The notes: generated by a model not told the origin, from the letters alone. 9,699 nucleotides of DNA from Accumulibacter sp. (GCA_031274075.1 JAISQQ010000276.1:1-9699), one strand, 5' to 3'. Numbered from the stretch's first letter, positions 1-6,983 are shown. Program-made: numbers and translations.

Positions 1-96
1 ATCCAGCGAATAAACCTGGTTATCGACGACCCGTCCCACCTCGAGACGAAAACTGTTGGAACCCAGGTCGACTGCCGCTATCTGTTCATATCCCAT
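1..96 (-). CDS. ppx: Exopolyphosphatase Ppx/GppA family, N-terminal 32 residues (runs off the left edge)
   Basis: Ppx removes terminal phosphate from inorganic polyphosphate in the cytoplasm; the related GppA also hydrolyses pppGpp. The 32 visible codons start at ATG 96-94. They contain AAVDLGSNSFRLEVGR, the first phosphate-binding motif of the ASKHA-fold Ppx/GppA family (consensus A-x-D-x-G-S-N-S), followed by VVDNQVY. AAAGG at 103-107, six bases upstream, supports the start. The reading frame is open to base 1, so the gene is cut by the window edge and not visibly broken. It is probably a chromosomal backbone gene with its own promoter, separate from the sugar operon upstream. The first residues alone do not fully separate Ppx from GppA, but the similarity to betaproteobacterial Ppx starts is strong. 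Confidence 0.85.
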   Translation of the reverse strand, partial: MGYEQIAAVDLGSNSFRLEVGRVVDNQVYSLD

Positions 97-134
97 GGCT
101 TGCCTTTTTGAATCCGGAAGAACGACACGACGGG

Positions 135-165
135 ATTTTAGCAAAAGGGCGCGCAACCCTGTGAA
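135..165 (-). promoter_or_regulatory. Probable ppx promoter with extended -10
   Basis: Read on the minus strand, positions 143-135 are TGCTAAAAT, an extended -10 (TGn followed by TAAAAT) that differs from TATAAT at one base. The best -35 match is TTCACA at 165-160, with a long 19-base spacer, so the extended -10 probably carries most of the recognition. Transcription would start near 128, leaving a leader of about 30 bases before the ppx ATG. This is inferred from sequence only. Confidence 0.5.
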
Positions 166-182
166 AAACGCCGATTCACGCA

Positions 183-302
183 TCACGCCAGCATAAGCCG
201 GCCAAAGTGTTTCTTGACGGCGTCAAAGTCGGGCCGAAACAGGAAATCAAGCAGTTGCGCGAATTCCTGGCGCACGCCGGTGTCACGCTGTCGGCTTATG
301 TT
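183..302 (-). pseudogene. Possible 3' remnant of an unrecognised gene
   Basis: On the minus strand a frame is open for 39 codons between an in-frame TGA at 305-303 and a TGA at 185-183. It has no start codon or Shine-Dalgarno sequence near its beginning. The translation contains QEFAQLLDFLFRPDFDAVKK and ends HFGRLMLA. The mix of aromatic, acidic and basic residues looks like a real amphipathic C-terminus. It ends about 20 bases before the ppx promoter, where an upstream neighbour of ppx would be expected to end. The plus strand is also open here without an ATG, so chance is a serious alternative. I do not recognise the family. Confidence 0.25.
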
Positions 303-406
303 TCACCTCAAAAAGGCAGAAAACTACACAATTTCTACTCAAGTGAACACCCCCTTTTAACTCCTTGATTGTCAACCCTTATCCCTGGAGGTCTACGCTG
401 TTGGCA

Positions 407-446
407 TTCATGCGATCGTCCTGGGCATGAACCGCCCCTTCATGCC
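407..446 (-). repeat. Three-part inverted repeat over the ATPase stop codon
   Basis: GGCATGAA (424-431) and TTCATGCC (439-446) are perfect 8-base inverted arms around a 7-base loop, and the ATPase stop codon (442-440) lies in the right arm. A further TTCATGC at 407-413 can also pair with the middle segment (425-431). In the transcript the middle segment could therefore pair with either neighbour, giving two mutually exclusive stem-loops. No run of U follows, so it is not a classic intrinsic terminator. It may be an mRNA 3'-end stabiliser or processing site. Confidence 0.5.
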
Positions 447-1447
447 TCCTGGATGGCGACGCCGTCCTTTCCGAAGAGGTGGCGGAAGCCGGGACGGGGG
501 GCGAGGGAGATGTTTTCGCCGCCGCGGAAATCGGCGTCGCCGATGGCGCGGACGATCATCCGGCCGATTTTATCCGCGTCCACATGCAGGAAGGTGTCGC
601 TCCCCAGACGTTCCACAAACTGGACCGTCCCCTTCCATTCGCCGCCTTCGCGCATCACGTCGATATGCTCGGGCCTGATGCCGTAGGTCTGGGCGCCGGC
701 CGCCTCGGCGACGGGTCCTGAAAAAAGATTCATCTTGGGGGAACCGATGAAGCCGGCCACGAAAATGGTGCGCGGGCTGGAGTAAAGCTCCAGCGGCGTG
801 CCGACCTGCTCGATCCTGCCGTTGCTGAGGACGACTATCCGGTCGGCCAGGGTCATTGCTTCCACCTGATCATGAGTGACGTAGATCATGGTGGCGCCGA
901 GACGGGTGTGAAGCTGGGCCAGCTCGACACGCATCTGGGTGCGAAGAGCGGCATCCAGGTTCGACAGCGGCTCGTCAAACAGGAACACCTTGGGCTGGCG
1001 CACGATGGCCCGGCCAATCGCCACCCGCTGGCGCTGGCCGCCAGAAAGCTCTCCCGGCTTTCGGGCGAGAAGCGGCGTCAGTTGCAGCACCTCCGCCGCT
1101 TCCGCCACCTTGCGGCGACGCTCGTCCTTGGGCATCTTCGCCATTTTCAGTCCGAAGCCGATATTGTCCGCCACGTTCATGTGTGGGTACAGGGCGTAAG
1201 ACTGGAACACCATGGCGATGCCCCGGGCGGTGGGCCGTTCCTCCGTGACGTCCCGCCCGTCGATCTTCAGCTTGCCGGAGCTGACGTCCTCCAGACCCGC
1301 CGTCAGGCGCAGGAGCGTCGACTTTCCGCAGCCAGAGGGGCCGACGAACACGGTGAAGGAACCGTGCGGAATGGTCAGCGACACGTCGCTGATGACCTGA
1401 ACATCGCCGAAGGATTTGAAGATGTTCTCATATTCGAGCGTCGCCAT
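440..1447 (-). CDS. Sugar ABC transporter ATPase, UgpC/MalK/MsmK type
   Basis: This cytoplasmic ATPase should power the two permeases encoded just upstream. All nucleotide-binding motifs are intact in the 335-residue product: Walker [10 protein letters not shown] (36-44), Q-loop Gln82 in VFQSYALYP, signature LSGGQRQR (134-141), Walker B VFLFDEP (154-160) and H-loop His192 in VTHD. The sequence YALYPHMNV after the Q-loop and a C-terminal TOBE region with GIRPEH and [12 protein letters not shown] place it in the CUT1 group. It is shorter than typical MalK (about 370) or UgpC (about 356); the shortening lies between KMNLFSG and YGIRPEH, where a beta-strand segment appears to be missing. AAAGGA (1460-1455) overlaps the GH43 stop region and sits 7 bases before the ATG. 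The gene is only 4 bases beyond GH43, so the two are probably co-translated. It is the last gene of the operon. Confidence 0.93.
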   Translation of the reverse strand: MATLEYENIFKSFGDVQVISDVSLTIPHGSFTVFVGPSGCGKSTLLRLTAGLEDVSSGKLKIDGRDVTEERPTARGIAMVFQSYALYPHMNVADNIGFGLKMAKMPKDERRRKVAEAAEVLQLTPLLARKPGELSGGQRQRVAIGRAIVRQPKVFLFDEPLSNLDAALRTQMRVELAQLHTRLGATMIYVTHDQVEAMTLADRIVVLSNGRIEQVGTPLELYSSPRTIFVAGFIGSPKMNLFSGPVAEAAGAQTYGIRPEHIDVMREGGEWKGTVQFVERLGSDTFLHVDADKIGRMIVRAIGDADFRGGENISLAPRPGFRHLFGKDGVAIQEA

Positions 1448-1451
1448 GAGT

Positions 1452-3098
1452 CTATCCTTTAGCCAGATTCTTGTAGCTGAAATATGAAAAATCGGCCGGC
1501 ATGACCCGGCCGCTCATGTCGTTGGCGGCCATGCCGACGAAGGCGCCGGTGAAATTGCCGATGCCGACGAAAGATCCCGGCTGCTTGGTATGCTCGCCTT
1601 CCCCGCATTCGTCCGACAGGACGGAGGCATCGAGCGGCGGCCCGATGCGCTGCCATTCGCCGCCTTGCTGCCGCCAGAAGAAGCGGAGCGCCGTCTCCCG
1701 CACCTCTATCCGCATGGCGACCGGGCAGCCGGGTTTGACCGGGGTCGGGTCGTCGAGGCAAAGATAGGTCAAGGCGACCGGCCAAGCGCCGTTGCAGGTC
1801 AGCACATGCAGGCAGGCGCCGATTTTGTCGTCCCAGGTAAGGGCCAGGTAATGATAGGCGGAACGGTTATAGTAGGCGATGAGGCCAGCCAACTGCATAT
1901 GGTTTTCCGGATTCGCCTCCACTTCGGTTTCCGCGTCGTAGCTGAAGCCGGTTTGCCGGCGGGCCACCAGCGCCTGTTCGTACCAGGAACCGACTGATTC
2001 GCGCGCGTAAAGGCGGAGATGCCCCGGCCGGTCGGAAAGCGAGAAAATGCGCTCAGGATGGGGCGTGCGCAGCCACTGGAAGACCTTCGGCAAAGTTCCC
2101 GGCGCGAAGGCGGTGCGATCCGGTTCGGGGGGGAAGGGATGCGGCGGCAATTTCGGCGCTGCCACCCGTTCCTGCGGCAGGAACTTTTCGCCTGCCAGCC
2201 GCAGCCAGCCGTCTTCGCCCCAGACGCATTTCTGGATGGCGGTCTCCCGGCCGAGCGGGGAACGGTACAGGCCGGGCAAGGGGCGGCTGGCCAGGTGCAC
2301 GAGATAAGTCTCGCCATCCGCCGTCTCCACGAAATCGCCATGTCCGGCGCGCTGGAGCGGCGCTTCTGAAAAGAAGCGGGAGCTCACGACGCTGACGTCC
2401 GGGTGCAGTTCATAGGGGCCGGTCAGGGTCTTTGCCCGCGCCATGGTCACGGCGTGTCCGTAGCCGGTGCCGCCTTCGGCCAGGATCAGATAATAGAAAC
2501 CGTTTCTCCTGTACAGGTGCGGCCCTTCGGTCAAGCCAAGCGAGGATCCCCTGAAAACGTTGACGGCCGGGCCGACCAGTTTTCGCTTTTCGACATCATA
2601 TTCCTGCACGACGATCCCGCCGAAACGCGAGGGGCGGCAGCGGTAGTCGCAGACCATATTGAGCAGCCATTTTTTTCCGTCGTCGTCATGGAAGAGCGAC
2701 GGATCGAATCCGGACGAGTTGAGAAAAACCGGATCTGACCACGGCCCTTCGATCGAGGGCGCGGTGACGAGATAGTTGTGGCAGTCCCGCATGGTGCCGC
2801 TTTTCCGCTTCATGTCGGTGTAGATAAGCCAGAACTGCCCATCGGAGTAAGTCAGACAGGGCGCCCAGATGCCGCAGGAATCGGGCTCGCCCCGCAGATC
2901 GAGCTGCTTCTCCCGCGAAAGGGGACGCACAGCCAGCTCCCAGTGGACGAGATCCCGTGAATGGTGAATCTGTACGCCTGGGTACCATTCAAAGGTCGAG
3001 GTGGCGATGTAGTAGTCGTCGCCCACCCGGACGATGGAAGGGTCGGGGTTGAAGCCGGGAAGGATCGGGTTCTGGATGACGTTTTCGGTCTGAGACAT
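1452..3098 (-). CDS. Glycoside hydrolase family 43 (beta-xylosidase / alpha-L-arabinofuranosidase type, GH43_11-like)
   Basis: The predicted enzyme (548 residues) removes xylose or arabinose units from short oligosaccharides. It has no signal peptide, so it acts in the cytoplasm on imported substrate. The five-bladed propeller domain occupies roughly residues 8-320. It carries the three family acidic residues: Asp19 in GFNPDPSI (general base), Asp132 in GFDPSLF (pKa modulator) and Glu191 in TEGPHLY (general acid). These are offset by five from Asp14, Asp127 and Glu186 of the Selenomonas beta-xylosidase SXA, which is of similar length. A C-terminal beta-sandwich typical of this subfamily follows from about residue 340 ([22 protein letters not shown]). 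The start at 3098 is preferred over longer readings because AAGGA (3110-3106) lies 7 bases upstream and [12 protein letters not shown] matches family N-termini. It lies 17 bases after the MalG-type permease gene. The exact sugar specificity cannot be read from sequence. Confidence 0.92.
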   Translation of the reverse strand: MSQTENVIQNPILPGFNPDPSIVRVGDDYYIATSTFEWYPGVQIHHSRDLVHWELAVRPLSREKQLDLRGEPDSCGIWAPCLTYSDGQFWLIYTDMKRKSGTMRDCHNYLVTAPSIEGPWSDPVFLNSSGFDPSLFHDDDGKKWLLNMVCDYRCRPSRFGGIVVQEYDVEKRKLVGPAVNVFRGSSLGLTEGPHLYRRNGFYYLILAEGGTGYGHAVTMARAKTLTGPYELHPDVSVVSSRFFSEAPLQRAGHGDFVETADGETYLVHLASRPLPGLYRSPLGRETAIQKCVWGEDGWLRLAGEKFLPQERVAAPKLPPHPFPPEPDRTAFAPGTLPKVFQWLRTPHPERIFSLSDRPGHLRLYARESVGSWYEQALVARRQTGFSYDAETEVEANPENHMQLAGLIAYYNRSAYHYLALTWDDKIGACLHVLTCNGAWPVALTYLCLDDPTPVKPGCPVAMRIEVRETALRFFWRQQGGEWQRIGPPLDASVLSDECGEGEHTKQPGSFVGIGNFTGAFVGMAANDMSGRVMPADFSYFSYKNLAKG

Positions 3099-3115
3099 GA
3101 GTTTGTCCTTGAGAG

Positions 3116-3952
3116 TTAGCCCTTGACTGAGCCGCGGGTGAGGCCGGCGACTATGTATTTTTGGGTGATCAGGAAGAAAACCAGCGCGGGCGCGATGGTC
3201 AGCGAGACGAACGCCAGGATCATGTTCCATTCGACCAGGAACTCGCCCCGGAACTGCATGATGCCGAGGGGCCAGGTGTAACGCGCGCGGTCGTTAAGGA
3301 TGATCAGGGGCAGCAGGTAGTTGTTCCAGCTCTGCACAAAGGCGAAAGTGCCTACTGTTGCGAGAATCGGCGTGGAAAGGGGCAGCGTGAAACGGAAGAA
3401 GAACCCGATGTAGCCGCAGCCGTCGACGTAGGCGGCCTCGAAAAGTTCTTTCGGCAATTGCCGGAAAAAACTCCGGAACAGGACGATGGCGAAAGCCATC
3501 GAAAAGGCCGTCTGCGGCAAAATCACCCCCAAGGGATTGTCGAGGAGGCCGATGTCCCGCACCTGGAGGAATAGCGGCACTATCGCCGTGGCGAAGGGGA
3601 ACATCATGCCGAGCAACAGATAAGACTGCAAGCTCCCCGAGCCAAAAAACCTTATCTGGGCGAAAACGTAGGCCGCCATGGAGGAACAGAGCAGGGTGAG
3701 AAAAACCGACGACAGCGACACCACCAGCGAGTTGCCGAGAAATGTCCAGAACACCCCGTCGCTAAGGATTTTCCCGTAAAAATCGAAGTTCCAACTCACC
3801 GGCAGGCTGAAGGGCGAAGTGCGGAGTTCCCCCACCGTCTTGAAGCCGCCGAGAAAGGTCGCCAAGAGCGGCAGAACAACCAGCGCCGCCACCAGGGAAA
3901 GCGCTGCCGCGCGGGCGAGCGCGGATATGAGACTGGTGCGTCTGACGTTCAT
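3116..3952 (-). CDS. Sugar ABC transporter permease, MalG/CUT1 type
   Basis: This is an inner-membrane permease of 278 residues, normal for MalG-type proteins. A first hydrophobic helix spans about residues 12-34 (ALSLVAALVVLPLLATFLG), followed by several more membrane segments. The cytoplasmic loop that contacts the ATPase carries the EAA motif, EAAYVDGCGYIGFFFRFTLP, near residue 190. GLTRGSVKG at the C-terminus is typical of the family. The start is ATG 3952, with AAGGGGG (3966-3960) 7 bases upstream inside the preceding gene. Its ATG overlaps the stop of the MalF-type gene in an ATGA arrangement, which indicates translational coupling. A much longer in-frame extension upstream is rejected because it would overlap the other permease gene and lacks family similarity. 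Confidence 0.93.
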   Translation of the reverse strand: MNVRRTSLISALARAAALSLVAALVVLPLLATFLGGFKTVGELRTSPFSLPVSWNFDFYGKILSDGVFWTFLGNSLVVSLSSVFLTLLCSSMAAYVFAQIRFFGSGSLQSYLLLGMMFPFATAIVPLFLQVRDIGLLDNPLGVILPQTAFSMAFAIVLFRSFFRQLPKELFEAAYVDGCGYIGFFFRFTLPLSTPILATVGTFAFVQSWNNYLLPLIILNDRARYTWPLGIMQFRGEFLVEWNMILAFVSLTIAPALVFFLITQKYIVAGLTRGSVKG

Positions 3953-4842
3953 AGTCCGGCCCCCTTGCCAATGGCCAGGCGCTTGTAGCCGAAGGCCGTA
4001 ATGACGCAGAGGAAGAACAGGCATACCCCCACCGCGCTGCCGTAGCCGACGTTGAGCTGGACCAACCCGAAGTAATAGAGGTAACTCACCAGGGAGTGGG
4101 TGGAGTTGGACGGCCCGCCGTTGGTGAGCGGAAGTATGATGTCGAACACCTGCAAGGCTCCGACAATGGCGAAGAAGGCGCTTAGCTTGATGGCGTGCGA
4201 AATCAGCGGTAGCTTGACGTGCCAGATGATCCGCCAAGGGCTGGCCCCGTCAATCTCCGCCGCCTCGATCAGGTCGGACGGAACCGACTGGAGGGCGGCG
4301 ATGAAAATCATCATGTGGTAGCCGAAATACTTCCAGACGATGACGGTGATGATGGTGAGGAAGGCGTAGCGTTTGTCGGCCAGGATGTAAAGCTGATCCA
4401 TGCCGAGGAATCTGGTGATTTGCGCCGTGACGCCGTAGTCGCCGTCAAAAATGAAGCTCCAGATAAGTCCGGTGGCGACTTCGGCCAGGATATAGGGCGC
4501 GAAGAAAATCAGCCTGAAGGCGGTGTTGACGCTGGTCTTGCGGTAGATGAGCAAAGCCATCGTCATGGCCAGCGGAATTTGCAGGAAAAGCGAGGCCAGG
4601 ATGAGCTTCCACGAATTCCACAGCGACTGGTGGAATATGGAGTGGCGGAGCAGGCGGCGGAAGTTGTCGGCGCCTACGAAATTCGTCAATTCGCCGTAGC
4701 CGCTCCATTTGTACATGCTGAAGTTGGCGGCGTTCAGAATCGGCCAGATGACGAAGATCGTGAAGAGCACGAGCGCGGGCGGCAGGAATATGAAGATCGG
4801 CGCCAGCTTGCCGTCGCGGTGCATACGCCGGAGGGAGGCCAT
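3949..4842 (-). CDS. Sugar ABC transporter permease, MalF/UgpA type (CUT1)
   Basis: This inner-membrane permease pairs with the MalG-type protein to form the transport channel. The product from ATG 4842 has 297 residues. It has a basic N-terminus (MASLRRMHRDGKLAP), a first helix FIFLPPALVLFTIFVIWPIL and further membrane segments. The EAA loop EAAEIDGASPWRIIWHVKLP contacts the ATPase. LTNGGPSNST, just before the last helices, is characteristic of MalF/UgpA proteins. The 4842 start was chosen because GAAGGG (4852-4847) is correctly placed and the short basic N-terminus before helix 1 fits the family. In-frame ATGs at 4884 and 4911 would add residues without similarity, and the 4911 ATG lies inside a strong hairpin. 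The gene ends in the ATGA overlap with the next permease gene. Confidence 0.92.
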   Translation of the reverse strand: MASLRRMHRDGKLAPIFIFLPPALVLFTIFVIWPILNAANFSMYKWSGYGELTNFVGADNFRRLLRHSIFHQSLWNSWKLILASLFLQIPLAMTMALLIYRKTSVNTAFRLIFFAPYILAEVATGLIWSFIFDGDYGVTAQITRFLGMDQLYILADKRYAFLTIITVIVWKYFGYHMMIFIAALQSVPSDLIEAAEIDGASPWRIIWHVKLPLISHAIKLSAFFAIVGALQVFDIILPLTNGGPSNSTHSLVSYLYYFGLVQLNVGYGSAVGVCLFFLCVITAFGYKRLAIGKGAGL

Positions 4843-4906
4843 GCATCCCTTCTTCACGGGGTGAGGTATTGCGGATGCGGTCATAAGCTGCAAGCCCCTA
4901 AAGTTT

Positions 4907-4946
4907 GCCATGCCGGTGCGTTCGCGCGGCGACGCCCCGGCATGGC
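4907..4946 (-). repeat. Strong compound hairpin between the binding-protein and permease genes
   Basis: GCCATGCCGG (4907-4916) and CCGGCATGGC (4937-4946) are perfect 10-base inverted arms. The 20 bases between them fold further: GCG (4918-4920) with CGC (4933-4935), and TCGC (4922-4925) with GCGA (4929-4932), closing on a GCG loop with one bulged T and one mismatch. It begins 14 bases after the binding-protein stop. No U-tract follows, so a full terminator is unlikely. The position matches the REP element between malE and malF, which protects the upstream mRNA and helps keep binding protein in excess over permease. Confidence 0.7.
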
Positions 4947-4960
4947 GTTGAACTGCGAAA

Positions 4961-6220
4961 CTAGCGTATCTGGCGCGCTTCCTCGACGTTCGCGGCCGCT
5001 TCTTCCGGGGTGATTTCTCCGGTGGAAAGCTCAGCCGCAACGTCGTTCACGGCCGAACCCACGATGGCGCCGAGAGCCTGGTCCAGATAGAGCTGGTGGT
5101 GCGGGGCCTTTTCGAGAAGTTCAGCCACGCGCCTGACCCGCGGATCCTGGAGACCCGACTGGGTGCCCTTGACGATGGGCAGCCACAGGCTGAGGCGGCC
5201 ACTTTCCAGCTGGTTTTCTTCGTTCGTCAGGAATTCGAGGAATTTCAGGGTTTCCGGCTTCGCGTCCTTGGTGATGAGCCAGCCGTTGATGCCGCCGAAA
5301 GTGTCACCGGGATCGCCCTTGCCGCCCGTGACCGCCGGGAAAGGAATGAAATCCAGCTTGTCGCCGATTCCCTTGCCGGAGGTGGAGTTCTTGGCGTTCA
5401 TGTCGATGACGTAGTGGGCGATCGGGAGGAAGGCGCCGATGCCGTCCCCGAACAGGCCGACCGACTTGTGGAAGCCGGTATCCATGTAGCCGGGCTGGAA
5501 CGGCTGAATATCCACCAGGCGCTTGAATTCGCGGCCGACCTTGATGAAGTCCGCGTTGTCGAAGCCGCCGTTTTCGCCCCGGTTGGCGGCGTTGATGCCG
5601 TCCATGCCGAGGATGCGCAGAGCCAGCGGGCCGAAGAAGAAGGCGATGGGCCACTTGTCCTTGCCGCCGATGACGATGGGGGTAATGCCGGCGTTTTTCA
5701 GTTTGGCGCAGGCGGCCAGGAAGTCGTCCCAGGTCTTGAGGGAGGCGGGATCCACCTTGGCCTTGTCAAGAAGCTCCCGGTTGTACCAGATCGCAATGTT
5801 CGTGGCGTACATCGGCACACCGTAGAGCCTGCCCTTGTAGCTCAGGCCGTCAAGGCCGATGGTGGCGTAGCGGGACTTGGTCTTGGCGTCTATTTCGTCG
5901 GTGATGTCCCGGAGCATGCCGGTTTCGGCCTGTTCATAGAAGACGCCGCCGGTCCAGGTGAAGAAGGCGTCCGGTCTTTCCGGAGACTGGAGCAGGGTGG
6001 GCAGCTTCGCCTTGAAGGAGGTGTCGTCGAGGAAGTCGAACTCGACCTTGATGGTCGGGTTGGCGGCCTCGAAATTTTTGGCTACCCGCAGAAGGAAGTC
6101 GCGCTCTTCCCGGGTGGTCGGCTCGTGATCCAGAATCTTCACGACCGTTTCGGCGGCAAAAGCGTTTGCCGTTACGAACATCGCGATGGCCAGAACGGCC
6201 CCATGCAGTAATCCTCTCAT
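4961..6220 (-). CDS. Periplasmic sugar-binding protein, extracellular solute-binding family 1 (MalE-like)
   Basis: This protein captures the oligosaccharide in the periplasm and delivers it to the permeases. From ATG 6220 it has 419 residues. The N-terminus MRGLLHGAVLAIAMFVTANA is a signal peptide, with a probable cleavage site after AFA (residue 22). There is no lipobox cysteine, which fits a soluble periplasmic protein of a Gram-negative cell. The mature part shows family 1 features: FEAANPTIKVEFDF, LLQSPERPDAFFTW, LYGVPMYATNIAIWYNRELL and TFGGINGWLITKDAKPETLKF. The 6220 start is preferred over an in-frame ATG at 6232 because GGAG (6230-6227) lies six bases before it and overlaps the 6232 ATG. 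A damaged copy of this start region occurs again upstream in a tandem duplication. The ligand is probably an oligosaccharide but cannot be identified from sequence. Confidence 0.93.
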   Translation of the reverse strand: MRGLLHGAVLAIAMFVTANAFAAETVVKILDHEPTTREERDFLLRVAKNFEAANPTIKVEFDFLDDTSFKAKLPTLLQSPERPDAFFTWTGGVFYEQAETGMLRDITDEIDAKTKSRYATIGLDGLSYKGRLYGVPMYATNIAIWYNRELLDKAKVDPASLKTWDDFLAACAKLKNAGITPIVIGGKDKWPIAFFFGPLALRILGMDGINAANRGENGGFDNADFIKVGREFKRLVDIQPFQPGYMDTGFHKSVGLFGDGIGAFLPIAHYVIDMNAKNSTSGKGIGDKLDFIPFPAVTGGKGDPGDTFGGINGWLITKDAKPETLKFLEFLTNEENQLESGRLSLWLPIVKGTQSGLQDPRVRRVAELLEKAPHHQLYLDQALGAIVGSAVNDVAAELSTGEITPEEAAANVEEARQIR

Positions 6221-6314
6221 TTTTTTCTCCATTTTGAAAAGTCGTTATGCGTTATATAAACCTTCCGTTCACACCGGGAGGTTCATGTTGCGTTTGCTTC
6301 TTAGAGATTCCCTT

Positions 6315-6368
6315 TTATCCCGATTGCTTCAGTAATCCTCTCATTTATCCTCTCATTTTTTTCTCCAT
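6315..6368 (-). other. Two vestigial leader micro-ORFs from the duplicated binding-protein start
   Basis: In copy 2 the sequence ATG GAG AAA AAA ATG AGA GGA TAA (6368-6345) reproduces the start region of the binding-protein gene, including GGAG, but stops after MRG. Directly abutting it, ATG AGA GGA TTA CTG and five more codons (6344-6315) read MRGLLKQSG and then stop; the first five codons match the real gene. Ribosomes could initiate here and affect translation of the binding-protein gene more than 90 bases downstream, but these are more likely by-products of the duplication. Confidence 0.4.
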
Positions 6369-6397
6369 TTTGAAAAGTCGTCATGCGTTGTATGAAG

Positions 6398-6416
6398 CTT
6401 CCGTTCACATCGGAAG
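6398..6416 (-). repeat. Intergenic stem-loop, copy 2
   Basis: CTTCCG (6398-6403) and CGGAAG (6411-6416) form a perfect six-base stem with a seven-base loop, just after the cupin stop codon. The equivalent in copy 1 (6262-6280) keeps the shape, but one pair becomes a C-A mismatch in the transcript. No U-tract follows, so it may act in mRNA stability or partial attenuation. Confidence 0.4.
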
Positions 6417-6418
6417 GC

Positions 6419-6949
6419 TCATCTTGCGTTTGCTTCCTGGAGATTCCCCTTTATCCTGATCGTTTCGTTCTTTTTGAGTTTGACTACGGTGCAGTCGTTC
6501 GCGTAGGTACGTTCTGGCAATACCACCAGCAGGTTCAGGACCCTGGCGAACTTGTCGTAAAGAAACGGCGCATGATGCCAGACGCCGGCATTGACGGTGA
6601 AGAAAGTCCCCTTGGGAATGCGGAAGACGCGGAAGCGGCCCAGGGGGAGAATTCCGTCCGGCGTGGCGGGAGCGACGTGGATAAGGGCGTCGGCGTCAAG
6701 CGGGAGGTTGCCTTCGGCGGTGAAACTGTGCATCTCGGTCACGTCTATCGTCAGCGGACGTTTTTCGACCCGGCAGACGGAGAAGCTCGGCAGGGATTGG
6801 GGATGGCTTATGGGGAGAACCGCCATGTCGCGGTAAAACTCCACCGGAGGCGTTCCGATGACCTCGGTATCGGGATTAAGCAGCTTGACGTAATTCCCGA
6901 ACGGCCTGAACGCTTCCAAAGACAATTCTTCCACTTCTACGCTGGACAT
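6419..6949 (-). CDS. Cupin of the ureidoglycolate lyase (AllA) fold, function unknown
   Basis: The 176-residue product resembles AllA-family proteins: LEAFRPFGNYV near the N-terminus (residues 11-21), EKRPLTIDVTEMH (62-74), LPLDADALIHVAP (82-94), GVWHHAPF (122-129, compare NVWHHPLF in E. coli AllA) and VLPERTYANDC (143-153). AllA converts ureidoglycolate to glyoxylate and urea in allantoin breakdown. No purine or allantoin gene is present here, and the neighbours are all sugar genes, so this paralogue probably acts on a sugar or sugar acid, or as a mutarotase-like helper of the isomerase. That role is inference. The start at 6949 has GGAAG (6959-6955) five bases upstream. The gene lies 83 bases after the isomerase gene, and its final codons are part of the tandem duplication. 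It has no signal peptide. Confidence 0.8.
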   Translation of the reverse strand: MSSVEVEELSLEAFRPFGNYVKLLNPDTEVIGTPPVEFYRDMAVLPISHPQSLPSFSVCRVEKRPLTIDVTEMHSFTAEGNLPLDADALIHVAPATPDGILPLGRFRVFRIPKGTFFTVNAGVWHHAPFLYDKFARVLNLLVVLPERTYANDCTVVKLKKNETIRIKGNLQEANAR

Positions 6950-6983
6950 GATTTCTTCCGATCTTTATAGGCTTGACAGTTTC

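Larger units (their letters stand above)
97..439. other. Intergenic region between the ATPase gene and ppx
   Basis: These 343 bases lie between two genes of the same orientation. They hold the ppx promoter, a 39-codon open stretch at 302-183 that may be a gene remnant, and an inverted-repeat cluster at the ATPase stop. Minus-strand micro-ORFs just past the ATPase, such as MPRTIA followed by a stop (430-410) behind AAGGGG, are too short to call. There is a perfect TTGACA on the minus strand near 374-369, but no -10 at usable spacing. I see no intrinsic terminator with a U-tract. Confidence 0.6.
6206..6465 (-). repeat. Imperfect tandem duplication of about 124 bp between the cupin and binding-protein genes
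   Basis: Copy 1 (6206-6329) and copy 2 (6330-6465) lie head to tail. CAGTAATCCTCTCAT starts both, at 6206 and 6330. Over 6221-6329 against 6357-6465 I count 14 differences in 109 positions; 12 are transitions. Copy 2 also has a 12-base micro-duplication (ATCCTCTCATTT at 6335 and 6347). In transcript order the unit contains the last codons of the cupin gene, the intergenic region, a Shine-Dalgarno GGAG and the first codons of the binding-protein gene. Copy 2 carries the real cupin end and copy 1 the real binding-protein start. Confidence 0.9.

Noticed and set aside
340..380. Promoter reading leftward from the perfect TTGACA near 374-369
   Set aside because: No acceptable -10 hexamer lies 16-19 bases downstream; the nearest AT-rich stretch is only about 10 bases away.
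3099..3230. 44-residue N-terminal extension of the GH43 protein
   Set aside because: It overlaps the permease gene, has no Shine-Dalgarno support and no family similarity. The start at 3098 matches the usual GH43 N-terminus.
3953..4237. Upstream extension of the MalG-type permease to a start at 4237
   Set aside because: It would overlap the MalF-type gene by almost 300 bases and lacks permease similarity. The ATGA-coupled start at 3952 with AAGGGGG is far better.
4907..4946. Reading the hairpin after the binding-protein gene as an intrinsic terminator
   Set aside because: The minus-strand sequence after the stem is AAACTTTAGGGG, without a U-run, and the permease genes must be expressed with the binding protein.
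4219..5013. Plus-strand open frame (264 codons) opposite the MalF-type permease gene
   Set aside because: It is antisense to a permease with clear EAA motif and membrane helices. The predicted protein is a low-complexity charged shadow and crosses the hairpin and gene gap.
5096..6211. Long plus-strand open frame (371 codons) opposite the binding-protein gene
   Set aside because: It is a shadow of a well-supported gene in GC-rich DNA: its translation is rich in Gly, Val, Asp and Glu with no family motif, and no Shine-Dalgarno sequence or context supports it.
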